Source: Protopterus annectens (Eukaryota; Chordata; Ceratodontiformes; Protopteridae). From it: 64,000 bases of DNA. Both the position numbers and the translations under genes were made by a program. The notes beneath the pieces are model-generated. The model did not search any database. It had not been told where the DNA came from and saw only the letters and a program-made list of their open reading frames with translations. Shown here piece by piece: positions 23,142 to 34,659 of the stretch (its first letter is position 1; each line of letters opens with the position of its first letter). Location: the NCBI RefSeq assembly GCF_019279795.1, contig NC_056732.1:176353825-176417824 (forward strand), in the 5' to 3' direction.

Positions 23142-23729
23142 TTTGACTAATCAGTATAGACTCTATGGCTGGGATTCAGAAAACTTTGCTGCATTGTGCT
23201 AAACAAATTTCAGAAAACCACAAACTTATGATGAACATATCAAAAATATTAGGTAAAAATCCAGACATTTTGGGAAAATCTGGACAGTTTAGTGGTTTAT
23301 TTTTACATCTTATTTGATTCCCAATATGGAAACCTAAAACATTCTGCAGTGACCTAAGGTTGCAGACAAATGCTTCTGTAATGTGGCACCCCCTAACTTT
23401 TCCACAGCATGAACTCCAGAAATCAGTTCTATAGGATGAACTGCTCCAAGGCACACTCTTTATATGCTTCTGACTCACTCTACCATCGTGATTTACCTCA
23501 TTTGCATTCCCAGGTTGCTAATTTTAATAATATTCCTTATTACCGTGTGATTATACAGCCATTAGTGTACATCACACCAAACTATGTTATTTCCCAGTTG
23601 CCTCTAGCAGTATGTATATCTCTGGATCGTATACACCCAGCATACAGATGCTCATCATGTAAATTCACTTAGCACAATGCATCAAAGTTTTCTGAATCCT
23701 AGCCATAGAGTCTATACTGATTAGTCAAA
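23142..23729. mobile_element. TIR element with 61-bp inverted termini
   Basis: The left end 23142-23202 (tttgactaatcagtatagac ... gtgctaa) is repeated in inverted orientation at 23669-23729 with few differences. The interior of about 466 bases does not encode a transposase. It includes a copy of repeat R2. A non-autonomous DNA transposon is the likely nature. The superfamily is not settled because no clear flanking duplication is visible beyond the inverted repeat. Confidence 0.8.
23205..23390 (+). repeat. Repeat R2, copy 2 (inside TIR element)
   Basis: ccacaaacttatgatgaa and aaaatctggacagttt align with 25848-25918. A block of about 38 bases between them and cctaaggttgcagac is absent from the 25610 copy. 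Confidence 0.6.
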
Positions 23730-24224
23730 CCTTAGGACTGAAGTTTGAAATAATTCACCGCTGTTGGGGTAACCATAGCAGAATTCTAATATTACAAGTT
23801 TTAAGTAAAGGCAATCAGTATTTCAGAAAGTTGTACCTTTATTTAAAAACTGCATTGAGACAAAATGACATTCCTTCAGCTGTGAAATGTTACGGTTTAT
23901 TACTAATACATAAACATGCAGGAAGCTTCATCAGTAAGAGGCAGATGTAATTAATGGAAATTAATGATACTGTGCACTAATATTTAAATGATATAAATAT
24001 GTTTGTTTTTGCTAGCTCTGTGCCTCCATGTACCCTCTAGTGTCAGAGTAGTGTCTCCACTGCCCCTTAACTATACATTAACTCTGAGGTCACATTTGCA
24101 GTAAAGGGGATATTTACTTTTGCTGGGAAACATATTTCCACTCCAGTATAGTATAACCTCAGAGCCAGTATATTAAGTTATCTATGGCATGAGAACTTAG
24201 GCCAGAGGAGGCAAAGCTCCATGC
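23730..24224. other. Anonymous sequence
   Basis: No feature is recognised. Confidence 0.45.
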
Positions 24225-24850
24225 AAGAACTTTAAAACAATATTGTAGGATAGTCCGACATAAATATAGAAAAACAGCTAGACTAATCTGGCTAAATTCC
24301 TAGCTAACTCTAATACTAAATTCTAAGATCCAACTTACAGAGCAAAGCAAGTGCTGGTGAGCTGATGTGTTCAGGTTCAGACAAAATACAAAACGCTTTC
24401 CTTTCTTTCTGTCATTAAATTGATAACACAGTACTGCTGAGTCATTTCAGATTACATCATTCTTAACAGTTCTGATTTAGTTTCCCAGGCTCACAGAACT
24501 TAAAATTTACATTTCTTTTTGTAATCTACACCTGCAGGAAGCCACAGCAATAAAAGACATTTTACAAGTAAAATATAGTAATTAACTCTTGTCCTAAGAC
24601 AATAGAAAGAATTCCTTATTCCAGGCATCCTGTATCCTAGCTTGAGATCAAACAGTCCTAAAATGCTTAACTTAACAGCTTTCTTCCAGCAGGGTGCACT
24701 GTGGTTACATTTTTGAAGCTCAGAACATAACACAATTTTCTTACATTTGTTACACATGCCTGTGAATCCTATTAATGGTTACAATGACATAGAATTATTT
24801 ACAAAATCCTATCAAGCTAGACTGGCAGCCTTCACATACTGGAAAAATAT
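24225..24850 (-). repeat. Repeat R1, uninterrupted copy
   Basis: On the minus strand this matches 205-373 and then 7444-7925 without a break. The text equivalent to the PLE target (acagtcctaaaat on the plus strand at 24652-24664) is present once. It therefore serves as a paralogous empty site for the insertion at 388-7429. Confidence 0.75.
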
Positions 24851-25169
24851 TTGATGGATTTAGATATTTTAAACCAGAACACCCCATTCATGGCAACCTA
24901 AAACTGTCTCTTTACTGCATTTTCTCTACCTAGAATCCACTTTAATTTAGCATAGGCAGATAGGCAAAAAATTATGCTGAATCTCAGTAATGACAATAAG
25001 TTACTTTAACAAATATTTTTACAGTTTCTGGACATGCTCATAAAAATAAATATTTTGATAACTGCAAATCAGTGGGTGGTCATAATTTTATGGTAACCAT
25101 TTGAAATGTCAAGATGCACTAGATCAAGTCCCAAAATGCAGAGATTGAATGGGTGAAAGAACGGACTTA
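24851..25169. other. Anonymous sequence
   Basis: No gene is recognised. It is AT-rich. Confidence 0.45.
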
Positions 25170-25450
<281 letters not shown>

Positions 25451-25609
25451 ACATTTTTAGTGCTGCATTTCAATAGAGAGCCTAGTTTTCTACTTGTACT
25501 GCAGATATACAACTAAATGATGCCATTTGCCACATGCACATTTATCCCATAACTTATCTGTTAGCCTCTCTAAACTTACATATTTTGCCATATACTTCCA
25601 AAAATGTTA

Positions 25610-25985
25610 CACGCATACCTCTCAACCTCTTAAAGCAAAAATTCTGGACAAAGGCAAAAATAATAGCGGGGGGAGGCCAAGATCCAAAATCAGGTGCAGA
25701 TTTTAAATATTGCTCATACAAATTTAAAAGATAATAGAATAACAGTTTTTTGCATTAGCATGCATTTTCTGAAGGATATGAAGTCTGAAACACAAATGTC
25801 TGCCATTATTTAGTGACTTCAATTCTCAATGATTCATCAGAAAGCCACAAATTTATGATGAATGTACCAAAACTATGAAATAAAAATCTAGGTGTTTTGG
25901 TAAAATCTGGACAGTTTAAAGGTTTGCTCTCACACCTCATTTACCTAAGGTTGCAGACTCAAATGTTTTTTGTAAAGTGCAAGCT
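25610..25985 (+). repeat. Repeat R2, copy 3
   Basis: This is the fullest R2 copy. It shares cagttttttgcattagcatg with 13225-13500, and the second half (aaaatctggacagttt, then cctaaggttgcagac) with 23205-23390. Confidence 0.75.
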
Positions 25986-26959
25986 ACTTCTTATGAATAT
26001 TTTTTCAAGTATTTGGATGGTTTTGCCAAAACCATGCAATACTCAATGCATTTCAACATAATTATTTTTAGCAAACCTGGGGGTCTTGTCATTTGTAGTA
26101 TCATAAGTTATATAAACAGTACTAACCTCTCAGCATAATTTGTTTAACCTTTCATGGTAGCATCAAAAGCATAACTATGCCAAACCTGCTCAGGGATTTG
26201 AAAATTACATCCTTGTTCGATTACATTAATTTCCCCATGGTTTTAAGTCTCTCTGCCAGAACCTGGACCTGTATGTAAGCAGCTTTTCATACATTAACAT
26301 ATACAGTTCATAACTGTTTTGTCCGCAATGTGGACTCATAAAGTCTATGCTTTCTTTGAAGCACTTTTAGCCCCTGTGTTTAAGAAATCATAAATGTTTT
26401 ACAATATTTCCATACAAATTCACCCAATGTGCAAAAACTGTTTCATTTTGAATTCATGCAACTTATTCACAAAAACTCTGTTCATTCATTTCATCATTCA
26501 GTCATTAGCTTGCTCTTTTTAATGCAAAAAGTCTCTGTACATTGCTATTAACTTGTCCTTTTATATTTTTATACATAAAAAAATACAGCTCCCTTTTTTA
26601 TACAACTATTTATTAATAAATTTGCTGTACATGAATAACTGCAACATCCCACCAAAAATAAATTTTGTCAATTAAATGTCTTGTTTATTGTTTTACAAAA
26701 TTATGTGTAGACTGTTCTTCAGCAACACTATTGCACTATTTTGTTTGCAGGGTTAATTGTATGACCACTTAGTCAGCCATCTTGGTAAGCAGGAGGTTTT
26801 GTTCTTGCTTACTGAACCAGACATTTTGGCAATATTTTGTTGCTTTCTGCAGTTTTACATAAGAAAATGTGTCAATGATTGCTTCTGAATATTTTCACAA
26901 CACAACAAAATAATAATAATACCAATTTGTTAACCAGGCTGGCCCACTGGACACGTAGT
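25986..26959. other. Anonymous sequence
   Basis: No gene, RNA gene or classified repeat is recognised. Confidence 0.45.
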
Positions 26960-27015
26960 CCATTTCAGGGGTGACACAAGAACAATGTCTCATTAAGTGA
27001 CTTGCTCAAGGTCAA
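26960..27015 (+). repeat. MIR/CORE-like SINE fragment
   Basis: attaagtgacttgctcaagg followed by tcaaca resembles the conserved core of MIR-type SINEs. Only this short piece is recognisable. Confidence 0.45.
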
Positions 27016-27289
27016 CATAACATAACATTACAATGCTACTTCTTAATACATATAAAGTTGGAGCTGCTTCCAATATCTATGGAATTGCAGTGTAACTGTC
27101 AGCTAGAATGTGCCAGGGTACATGCTTGTAGCTCATATACCCTATAGCTTCTTACTTGTTCTGTTTTCTGATGTTAAGTCTATGTGTTTGTAATGTATGT
27201 GTGTATGTGCACGCACACGTGTGTGTGCATGTGTATGTGTAACTGTAATATTAATAAATATATATTAAAAAAGATTGAAACAAAATAAC

Positions 27290-27370
27290 ACGAAAAAAAA
27301 CAGAACTCATGTTTTTTCAGGGGGCAACCCCCCATGCCTCCCACACCTACTGCTAATTATGTATACTATC
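27290..27370 (-). repeat. Repeat R4 fragment
   Basis: cagggggcaaccccccatgc followed by cctcccacacctact matches the GC-rich core of the 35330 element in reverse orientation. Confidence 0.55.
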
Positions 27371-27409
27371 TCTGAGATCACTCTGCAAACTGTCTAAAAT
27401 TTCTCTAGG

Positions 27410-27655
27410 TATTAAATGATTGTCATATGCCTTGTTTCGATTCTTAAGCAATGTTTTTATATTATGTCTAATTTGTTATAATTATATAAACTGCAGATGT
27501 TTTTGTTTTATTTTTGAAGATTGTAAAATTATTTTTCTTAAAATATTTTGTAATAATTTGAAGCTTTTCTCCCGGCCTTCTGCTGAAAATGAACTTCTAC
27601 CCTGTCGGACTTTCCCGGTAATCAAATGTCAATAAATAAAGTGTCTGACCGACTT
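27410..27655 (+). repeat. LINE-B 3' end-like fragment
   Basis: This matches the reverse complement of 33990-34215 over most of its length. Shared blocks are cagatg, ttttgaag, gaagcttttct and gtcggactttcc, ending in caaatgtcaataaataaag. The second match lies directly beside the outer LINE-B copy, so this is probably the 3' UTR of that LINE. Confidence 0.55.
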
Positions 27656-28610
27656 TTGTTACTGATTTTCACATTGTTGAAGTTTTCTTTTTAAGGAACA
27701 TTCATATAATCTAATAGGATACAGATCTCAGGTAGGAAGTGTTATTCTACACTCAGATCCATTTATTTTCTTTTGGGGAAATCAGCATTTATTCCATTGT
27801 ATATCACCTGGTCTTTATAAGGGCGTCAGATTCTTCCTAATGCCTGCACAGCGTACATAATACACTTGTACAAGTCATGTAAATATAAATACCATCTAAG
27901 ATCTCTCCTGAAAATAGGTCCAGTGACTTCTACTAAGGAGACCTCTCAACTCTCTCTCTATTTTGTTGGGACACCTGTGATGTTTCTCAAAGTTTTGTTC
28001 CATTTCTCCAGAAATCATTTTAAGGATTTCTAAGATAATAGTGCCAGCATTTAAACTGTGTCCCTAATTTGGGACCTTTTCCCTAGTTATTGTCTGCTTT
28101 GTTCCAAATTCTGTTGGTAAAAGCTAAGAGCTCTGCTAAGACATCATAACAAAAGAAATAGTAATAACCAAGCTGTCTAAGATAATCGTATCACTCTTAA
28201 TGCACTGACATACTATCATGGACAATGGTTTGGACAATTCAGATTGCATTTGGAGTCAAACAATGTCTGAATAAGAAACAGATGTCACTGGAATGAGACT
28301 CATAAACACAGCACATGAGGTTTGTAAAACAAGACTAACAGTTACAATATGGCTATGAGGTATAATTTGCTTACATAACAGCATTATAGAGATTGTGAGG
28401 ACAGCATCCAGTTTTTCAGATGATGGCTAAACAAAAGTCAGAAAATGGTGCATATTTAATATGTATTGTTTTTTAAATGAAGAATCAGACGAAACTGAAG
28501 ATAACATTCAACATATATTTATTGAATTACATATCAACTGGGAAAAGATATATTGAGTTCAATTATAGTAATTTGATAAGTGTGTGTGTATGTGTGTGAT
28601 AAGGGGTTAT
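27656..28610. other. Anonymous sequence
   Basis: No gene is recognised. Confidence 0.45.
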
Positions 28611-28705
28611 TTGTCTGTTAAATTATCAAATTCTTAATTATTCATAAAAGAGGTACTTTTGTCTGTTAAATTATCAATTTTTAATTATTCATAACATTCA
28701 TTTTG
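28611..28705 (+). repeat. Tandem duplication, period 48
   Basis: ttgtctgttaaattatcaa recurs at 28611 and 28659, followed by ttaattattcataa in both units. Confidence 0.85.
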
Positions 28706-29104
28706 CTATCAATGCAAAATGCAACATGTTTTTTGCTGTTGTTAATCAAGTAAATAATAAATCAATAAATAAATGGTGAGGGTAAAGTCACTTGCATTTT
28801 TTGTCTGTGAATCTACAAATCATCAGAGCATCCAATGCATGCTAAGCAGACATAAACCCATCAATTGGTTTACACTGGAATCTTTTAAAGCCACTTCAAA
28901 ACAATGGTTTAATGTAGTTGAGAAATGGAAACTGAAATTTCCAAATAAATGTTAAACAGCATTGTTAAAGTTTTCTAAGAAAAATCTGGGCAGGTGATGT
29001 TGAACTTATGATTTTATTAAAGACAGTCTGTAACAGGAGCTTCTACTGTGACTAGCCAAACTGCTTAATTCCAATCATTATAAATGCTGAAAAGTAATGC
29101 TTGA
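28706..29104. other. Anonymous sequence
   Basis: No gene is recognised. aaaatctgggcaggt at 28981-28995 is a possible R2 remnant. Confidence 0.4.
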
Positions 29105-29185
29105 AACAAGCATTTTTTTGCAAGGGTCAAGCCCCCCGTACTCAACTCCCCCAATGTGGGGGCACCCACACATACCAACTCCATG
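29105..29185 (-). repeat. Repeat R4 fragment
   Basis: gcaagggtcaagccccccgt, then a second C/G block, then cacacataccaact follow the reverse-strand order of the 35330 element core. Confidence 0.5.
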
Positions 29186-30764
29186 ATCACACCAACTTGA
29201 AAAAAGGAGATATCTCCCAAAACAAAGGAATCATAGCTGGTGCACACTTAGAAATTGCACTGGCAATGATGTCTTATGGAAAACAACAAGTAAGGTTATG
29301 TTCTTTTGACATCCTTTTCTTTAAGTAACTGCTGCTTTAGGAATTTCACCTTGATCACCTATAGAGGAGCTGGACTTTATTCTATTCAGTTCAGGTAGAA
29401 GGGGAAATACATTCCTTGAATTTATGCCCTTTTCCAAAGACATGATGCTTTTTCAAGCCAGTAAGTTAAATAGTGCATATAACCCTGGCCTTCATGGTGC
29501 AGAGTCCACTGCAGAAATCGGCTAGAATGAGAAGCACAGCAACACAAAGTAAAACCTATTGATATCAAGTCACCCTGAAGTTCTGTCTTTGACAGGTTGC
29601 TAATGGATGTCTGGAGATATGCACTTACCAGAGTTATATTGTTCATACATTTTATGAAACTGAGTAAGCATTACATGCAGGAGGACTAGCAAAATGTTTT
29701 CTGAAAACTAGATAGTTTTGATTCCATATGGCCAGATGTCATATTCTTACTTCCAGGTCATACAGGTTTTCCTAAACATCATCCAGAAACAATGCCAATA
29801 ATGGAATGCAAAAGCCATAAGGCTAAACCCACTCTGTACATTTCCACACATTTTTATTTAGCTCCTGATCTTAGACAACCAAAACATACCTCCTGCTATG
29901 CCTCCCTGGAATGAAGGCCAGAACAGCAGTGAAGCTAAGTGAGACTGCCATCCCAGTGGCAGAATAAGTTATGTGACTCCACTGATTATCCCATCAGAAG
30001 GTTGTCAGGCTTAGGCTTATGACCTAATGCATCATTTTGTGTGTATTTTAACTTTAGTGTGTCTGATCATCAAAGCAAACCATGAATGCTGTTCCTCTTC
30101 CTTTATTTCTTTATTGTTTGGTTTTCATCTTTTTGATATCCTAGAAGGAGTGCCTAAGACATCTAGTAATGAAGAATTGACCTCTAAAAGCAAACAAAAA
30201 TTAAAACTAACAGCCATTCATGTAAAACATCCTTCAGATGGAAGCTGAGTGAGTTAAATACTAAATTCTGCACTTCTGTAGTTGCTGCACACTCTATGGA
30301 CATGTCCATTGTTTCTGTTTCAGCAGACATACCTGCTGGAAATAACATCTTTAAATCAATGTGTGGAATTTCTACTAAGGCCAGTTCATGACCGATGAGA
30401 GGAAAAGGCAATATTTTGCCTCCATAACCCCATTTATTGGATTTTCAAATTAATTTTATAGGAATAAATAACCTTAGGGAAGAAATGCCCTTAGGTACAA
30501 CATTTGGCGCATAATAATGCCATAGACTGGAAAATTTATTTATTTATTCATTTTACAGTTTTTTTACCTGGATAGTCCATTGGGCCAAGAAGAGATAATT
30601 TTCAGTAGAGTCCCAGGGAGAAAAGCTCCATGAACAACAATATAATATGAAGACAATGCATTTACATTTATGTAATACTATTGAAGAACGACGGTATTAC
30701 ACAAAATGACAAAAAATCCACGATTCCAGTGAAAATACAGACAAAAAAGCAAAAGGTAAAATTA
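29186..30764. other. Anonymous sequence
   Basis: No gene, RNA gene or classified repeat is recognised. Simple TTTA runs occur near 30536-30560. Confidence 0.45.
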
Positions 30765-30766
30765 CG

Positions 30767-30832
<66 letters not shown>
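30765..30832. repeat. CA microsatellite
   Basis: A (CA)n run with minor variation at its left end. Confidence 0.97.
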
Positions 30833-30834
<2 letters not shown>

Positions 30835-30870
30835 TAAGTCAATTAAAATAAGAAAAATCCATTGGTGCAT

Positions 30871-32068
30871 ATTCCTGTTAGATTTGTGTACATATTCCTG
30901 TTAGATTTGTTGCAATGTGGAATAACACAGGGTTGACATTACAGTTTTACATGAAATCTTAGCAGAGTTAAAATATGATGGGGGATAAGAGGAGTTAATT
31001 GTTGAAACTAAGAAGGGTGGGACAATAAGAAAAAAAAAAGTAGAGCAAGAGTAGGAGTAAATGAGAAACGTGAAGATGGTAGTAATCATCAGTATGATGA
31101 AGAGAAGAGAGAAGTAAAGGAGTGTGAGAGGTCAGTCATGTGGGATGAGAGCAGGAGCATTCCCAGAGGGTTTTGAAATGGGAATGAAGCAGGGTCTTAA
31201 AGGTAGAGTGGTTGTCAATAATACAAATAAGAGGTGGCAGGGAGTTCCAGAGGTGACCTAGGGAAAAGGATAGTAGATGTTTGCCTGCTGGAAGAGCAGG
31301 CTTGTGCAGTTCAAGCAAATTCTGGTTATTGCATCTTAGAAGTCTGTTCGGTAGGTGCATTTTGAATGACGAGGCAAGGAAGGGATTAAAGATGAGTTTA
31401 TGGGCCTGAGTAAATTGAATGTAGGTAAGATGGTTGGGAAGTTCGAGCCAATTTAGTTTGTGTAGGGCATTGCAGTGGTGGGAGGAGGATTTATAGCCAG
31501 TAGCAAACTTAGAAATTTTGTTATAACAGGAAGATAGCTTTGTTTTTACAGAAGCTTGAAGGATGGTAAGAAGTGGGGCACCATATAGGAGAGAAGGAAT
31601 GAGGAAGGTGTTAGAGAGTACAAGTTTAGTAGTGGGAGTGATATAGTGGTTATGGCGGTAGAACATGCCTAGTTTTTGGTGCGTTTTCTTTATATTGGTT
31701 AGTAGGTGGGTATCAAATTTTAACTGTTCATCAATAAGGACTCCTAGAAGCTTTGCATGGGATGCTACATCGAGAGAGGTATTATTCTGACTAGTAATGG
31801 AGAATGAGTTCTTGTCTATAATGGTACTTTTTAAAGGGGAAAATAACATAATTTTAGTTTTTGGTGCATTGAGTGATATGTGGTTGTCTATCATCCAACG
31901 TTCGGTATAAGAGAAAGCATCCTGAGTTAGTTTTAAGAGAGTGGAGGTGGAAGTGGCGGAGCAGATGATCATAGAGTCATCTGCTTATTGAATCAGTTTA
32001 GCACTAGGAATGTTTTGGTGGAAGTCATTTATGAAAATGTTGAACAGTAGGGGACCCAATATGATTAA
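30871..32068 (-). mobile_element. LINE-B copy A, 5' truncated
   Basis: This non-LTR element lies on the minus strand. It starts within the RT at GPLLFNIFIND (about 32035-32068) and ends in a purine-rich (plus-strand) 3' UTR. A 23-base-period duplication (attcctgttagatttgt) occurs at 30871-30910 near its 3' end. The family differs from the CR1 copies in protein and 3' end. I place it only as a CR1/L2/Jockey-group LINE. Confidence 0.75.
31136..32065 (-). pseudogene. LINE-B reverse transcriptase, C-terminal part
   Basis: From 32065 the frame reads LGPLLFNIFIND, then LIQ, a TAA stop (near 31985) and ADDS. The stop stands where the catalytic tyrosine of YADD would be. From 31972 to 31136 the frame is open for 278 codons and covers the thumb and C-terminal region: LNAPKTKIMLF, LGVLIDEQLKF, LLYGAPLLT, LNWLELPNHL and LWNSLPPL. 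This region normally follows the RT palm in LINEs with a single RT frame. The catalytic box is destroyed and the N-terminal half is missing, so it is inactive. Confidence 0.8.
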
Positions 32069-32122
32069 TATATTAATATAATTATATAATATATTATATT
32101 ATATTATATTATATAATTATGC
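32058..32122. repeat. AT-rich low-complexity tract
   Basis: Runs of attaatata and atattatatt at the 5' truncation point of LINE-B copy A. Confidence 0.9.
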
Positions 32123-32619
32123 TACGCTTACATCAAAACACGCCATGTCCATTAATATTAACAAGTACATTGGACTCTCTGGAAAAGTAAGTTCTTTATT
32201 CTGGTTAACCTATTAGGTTTACTAGTTTTTTTACTATATTATTTGATCTATTTGTGTCCCATTTTTGGCTTATAAGGATTTCCATGAAGATATATGTAGT
32301 AGAGTACAGATATTAATCTTCTCTTCACTTACAGCAGGCAGAAATCACAAAACTGCTAAGTCTTATTTCTAGGTTTACATACCAAATTAGGCATGTTCTT
32401 TTATTACATCTCTTCTTGGGGAAGGAATAATTGATGGGAGTTTGGATAATGCTATATACTAATGATCCTAAATATACTTACACTTCTCACATGTATATGC
32501 ACCTACCTAAAAGATCTAAACACAAAAAGTCAACATGAAATTTTTTCTTCTTAAAATAATTTCCAAAAATCATTGTCAGTTTTATTTCCATGCTCAGATA
32601 CAAAATGTCAGAGCAGGGT
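32123..32619. other. Anonymous sequence
   Basis: No gene is recognised. Confidence 0.45.
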
Positions 32620-32775
32620 GAATAAAATAAAAAAAAGCAGCATTACTATAGGCAGGCAAGCCTCCCTGCACCCCTGATGTGATCACCTCTGCCTCCCACA
32701 CACACCTAATTAAATATACCAACTGCACAATTGTACAATACCACGGAAAGGGTATATTCTCCAACACTGGTTGTA
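32620..32775 (-). repeat. Repeat R4 copy
   Basis: caagcctccctgcacccctg, then cacacacacctaa and taaatataccaactgcac match the reverse complement of 35480-35545. Confidence 0.65.
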
Positions 32776-32900
32776 GCAGTCTTGTACAAATAAAAGATCT
32801 AAACCTTAAACAGTCCACATATGCAAATAATTGTATTTTATCAAAGAGTAAAAACAATACTGTATAGGCGGTAAGTAAATAAACTTTAATAAAATAAAAA

Positions 32901-32940
32901 CAGGTAAGCTCTTTCATAAAAGAACTTCATCAGACCATAA
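32901..32940 (-). ncRNA. Degenerate hammerhead motif, PLE-2
   Basis: On the minus strand, GGT then CTGATGA (32933 to 32927), GAAA (32915 to 32912), GAGCT, T and ACC follow the hammerhead order. Stem I pairs (GGT with ACC). Stem II does not fold well, so this is probably a relic. Confidence 0.4.
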
Positions 32941-33130
32941 AATTATACTAAAAACAGTCATTTAAATACATAACCCATCAAAGTACTTTGACCAATAAAA
33001 TAGCTACAATAAATCACATGTTCATTCTACACAATGAGTATGATTAACCCCTTCTCTTCTTTAACTTGGGTTTTAAAGAGACATTATCATTTAGGCCCCC
33101 TTCCTTATCAGCCTGCAGATGTAAGAATAA

Positions 33131-33433
33131 TTATCTATGTTCAGTTTCATTACTTATATCACCTAGTCTACCATAATCATGTAATATTTCCACTACTCTA
33201 AATTTAAAGGAATGGTCAGGACTGGTATTATTAATATGTCTAGCCAGTGAATTATTACAGTTAATATTCCTTATATCTTTCATATGTTCTCTCATTCTTT
33301 CTAAGAGGGTCCAATTAGTTTTACCTATATAGAATTTATGGCATAACATACATTGTGCTAAATATACTAGATTCCTGGTGCTACAGGTGGCATATACCTG
33401 AAACTTATAGACTTTATTAGTAATAGGATGCAT
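33131..33433 (-). pseudogene. PLE-2 GIY-YIG domain
   Basis: The 100-codon frame reads NLVYLAQCMLC, then FYIGKTNWTLLERMREHM, which is the nuclease signature with the Tyr and Gly residues and the distal Arg. It continues through NSLARHINNT and FKFRVVE as in PLE-1, then stops at 33131, short of the family's C-terminal tail. An in-frame stop lies upstream (near 33478) between the cysteine region and the RT. Its function would have been target nicking. It is inactive. Confidence 0.82.
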
Positions 33434-33989
33434 AAATTTGTTATCAGAATCTATAAGATGACAAAAATTACAGGTTGTTCAAGGAAACTTGCCATGTAAA
33501 TCAATGGAAGATGTATCCCTATTATTATTATAGCATAATAGTCTTTTTAATGATTTTTTATTTCTGAAAAAAACATTGGTTGTGTCCCTATCACTGTATT
33601 AACTTCTCTATCAGTTGTTAGTGCATGCCAATTATTCCTAATGAGATCACGTACAACTTTAATATTACTGGAATAAGTAAGGTTAATGGTGGTACTTTTA
33701 TATAATTGATGATATCTAATCTCATATATGGTTGATGTCTATCTGAAAAATATGGAGAAGCTCTATCTTTTCTAAATAATATTGCTTCTTTAGTCACTTG
33801 CTCTACTTCATTAATATCATAGCAATGGGCTAATAGTTCTTCATTCTTAGTTTTAACATCAGAAAATAATTTTTTTGTCAGAGTTGTTCAGACGAGAAAT
33901 ATGCATTGTCTGTCTGTAATAACCTGTTATGCCTTACTGCTATATTTACAGAAACATTATATCTGGAATTACTTTCATTAATAAGTTTA

Positions 33990-34324
33990 TTAATTCTTTA
34001 TTTATTGACATTTGATAACTCGGAAAGTCCGACTGGTTAGGTGTCTTTTTTTAGCTGAGACACAGTAGAAAAGCTTCAAAGTATTACAAAAACATTTTGA
34101 GAACAATAATTTAACAAGCTTCAAAAATAATACAAAGACATCTACAGTTTAAATAATTATACCAAATTAGATACGATATGACAGCATTGGTTAAAAATTT
34201 ATACAAATTATATGACAGTGAATTAAATATTGGAAAAACAGCTAGTTTTTAGAAGTTAAAGGTAATTTAGTATAATGCATAAAGGAACTGTAATATGAAG
34301 TGAGAAAAAAAGGGTTATGGCATA
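33990..34324 (-). repeat. Outer LINE-B copy B, 3' UTR segment
   Basis: This matches 27410-27655 in reverse and sits left of the Gypsy target-site duplication; LINE-B text continues right of the Gypsy at 48144. I infer that it is the 3' part of the LINE that the Gypsy entered. The link to the coding part is by position only. Confidence 0.5.
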
Positions 34325-34329
34325 GACAG
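34325..34329. repeat. Left Gypsy target-site duplication
   Basis: GACAG here and at 48139-48143, directly outside the TG...CA ends of the LTRs. Confidence 0.8.
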
Positions 34330-34412
34330 TGCTGATAAATATGTGTGCATATACCTTTAATAAGCTATCCAAGGGCTTACACAAGTGTATAAATACTGAG
34401 CACGGGCAAGCC
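34330..34412 (+). repeat. Gypsy 5' LTR, left portion
   Basis: This matches 47874-47958 of the 3' LTR with several substitutions. It begins TG and includes a TATA box (tataaata, 34388-34395). It ends where the hAT insertion begins. Confidence 0.85.
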
Positions 34413-34659
34413 TGACTCCAGTTGGGTGGGTTTCACACACAATTAGGCTACTTTTGATGTCACTGGGTGGGAAAAATCAGGCTTGGGTGGGTTGCGGAAT
34501 TTTGGGCTACTTTTTTTGCTTTGTGTGCATTTTTTGGGCTATCTAGTTTTTTGTAGACTGTAGAGTGGTAACTTTCACTACATAAATAAATACAAATTTA
34601 ATGTGAACTGATTATTTGCTTACTCGGCATTACCGATTGGATTACAATATTTGACTATA

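Larger units (their letters stand above)
32890..33985 (-). mobile_element. Second Penelope-like element (PLE-2), 5' truncated
   Basis: On the minus strand, 33985-33480 carries decayed RT C-terminal text (SLKRLLCYNN-like, equivalent to SLKRMLC of PLE-1) and 33433-33131 carries a GIY-YIG domain. The 3' UTR has a hammerhead relic. The protein differs enough from PLE-1 to be another family. Confidence 0.82.

Noticed and set aside
30871..30910. Short direct repeat as a target-site duplication of LINE-B copy A
   Set aside because: The two copies are only 23 bases apart on the same side of the element, so they are a local tandem duplication.
34405..34425. 8-bp duplication for the hAT insertion
   Set aside because: Comparing 34405-34412 and 42772-42779 with the intact 3' LTR gives no clean 8-base repeat, so I do not claim one.
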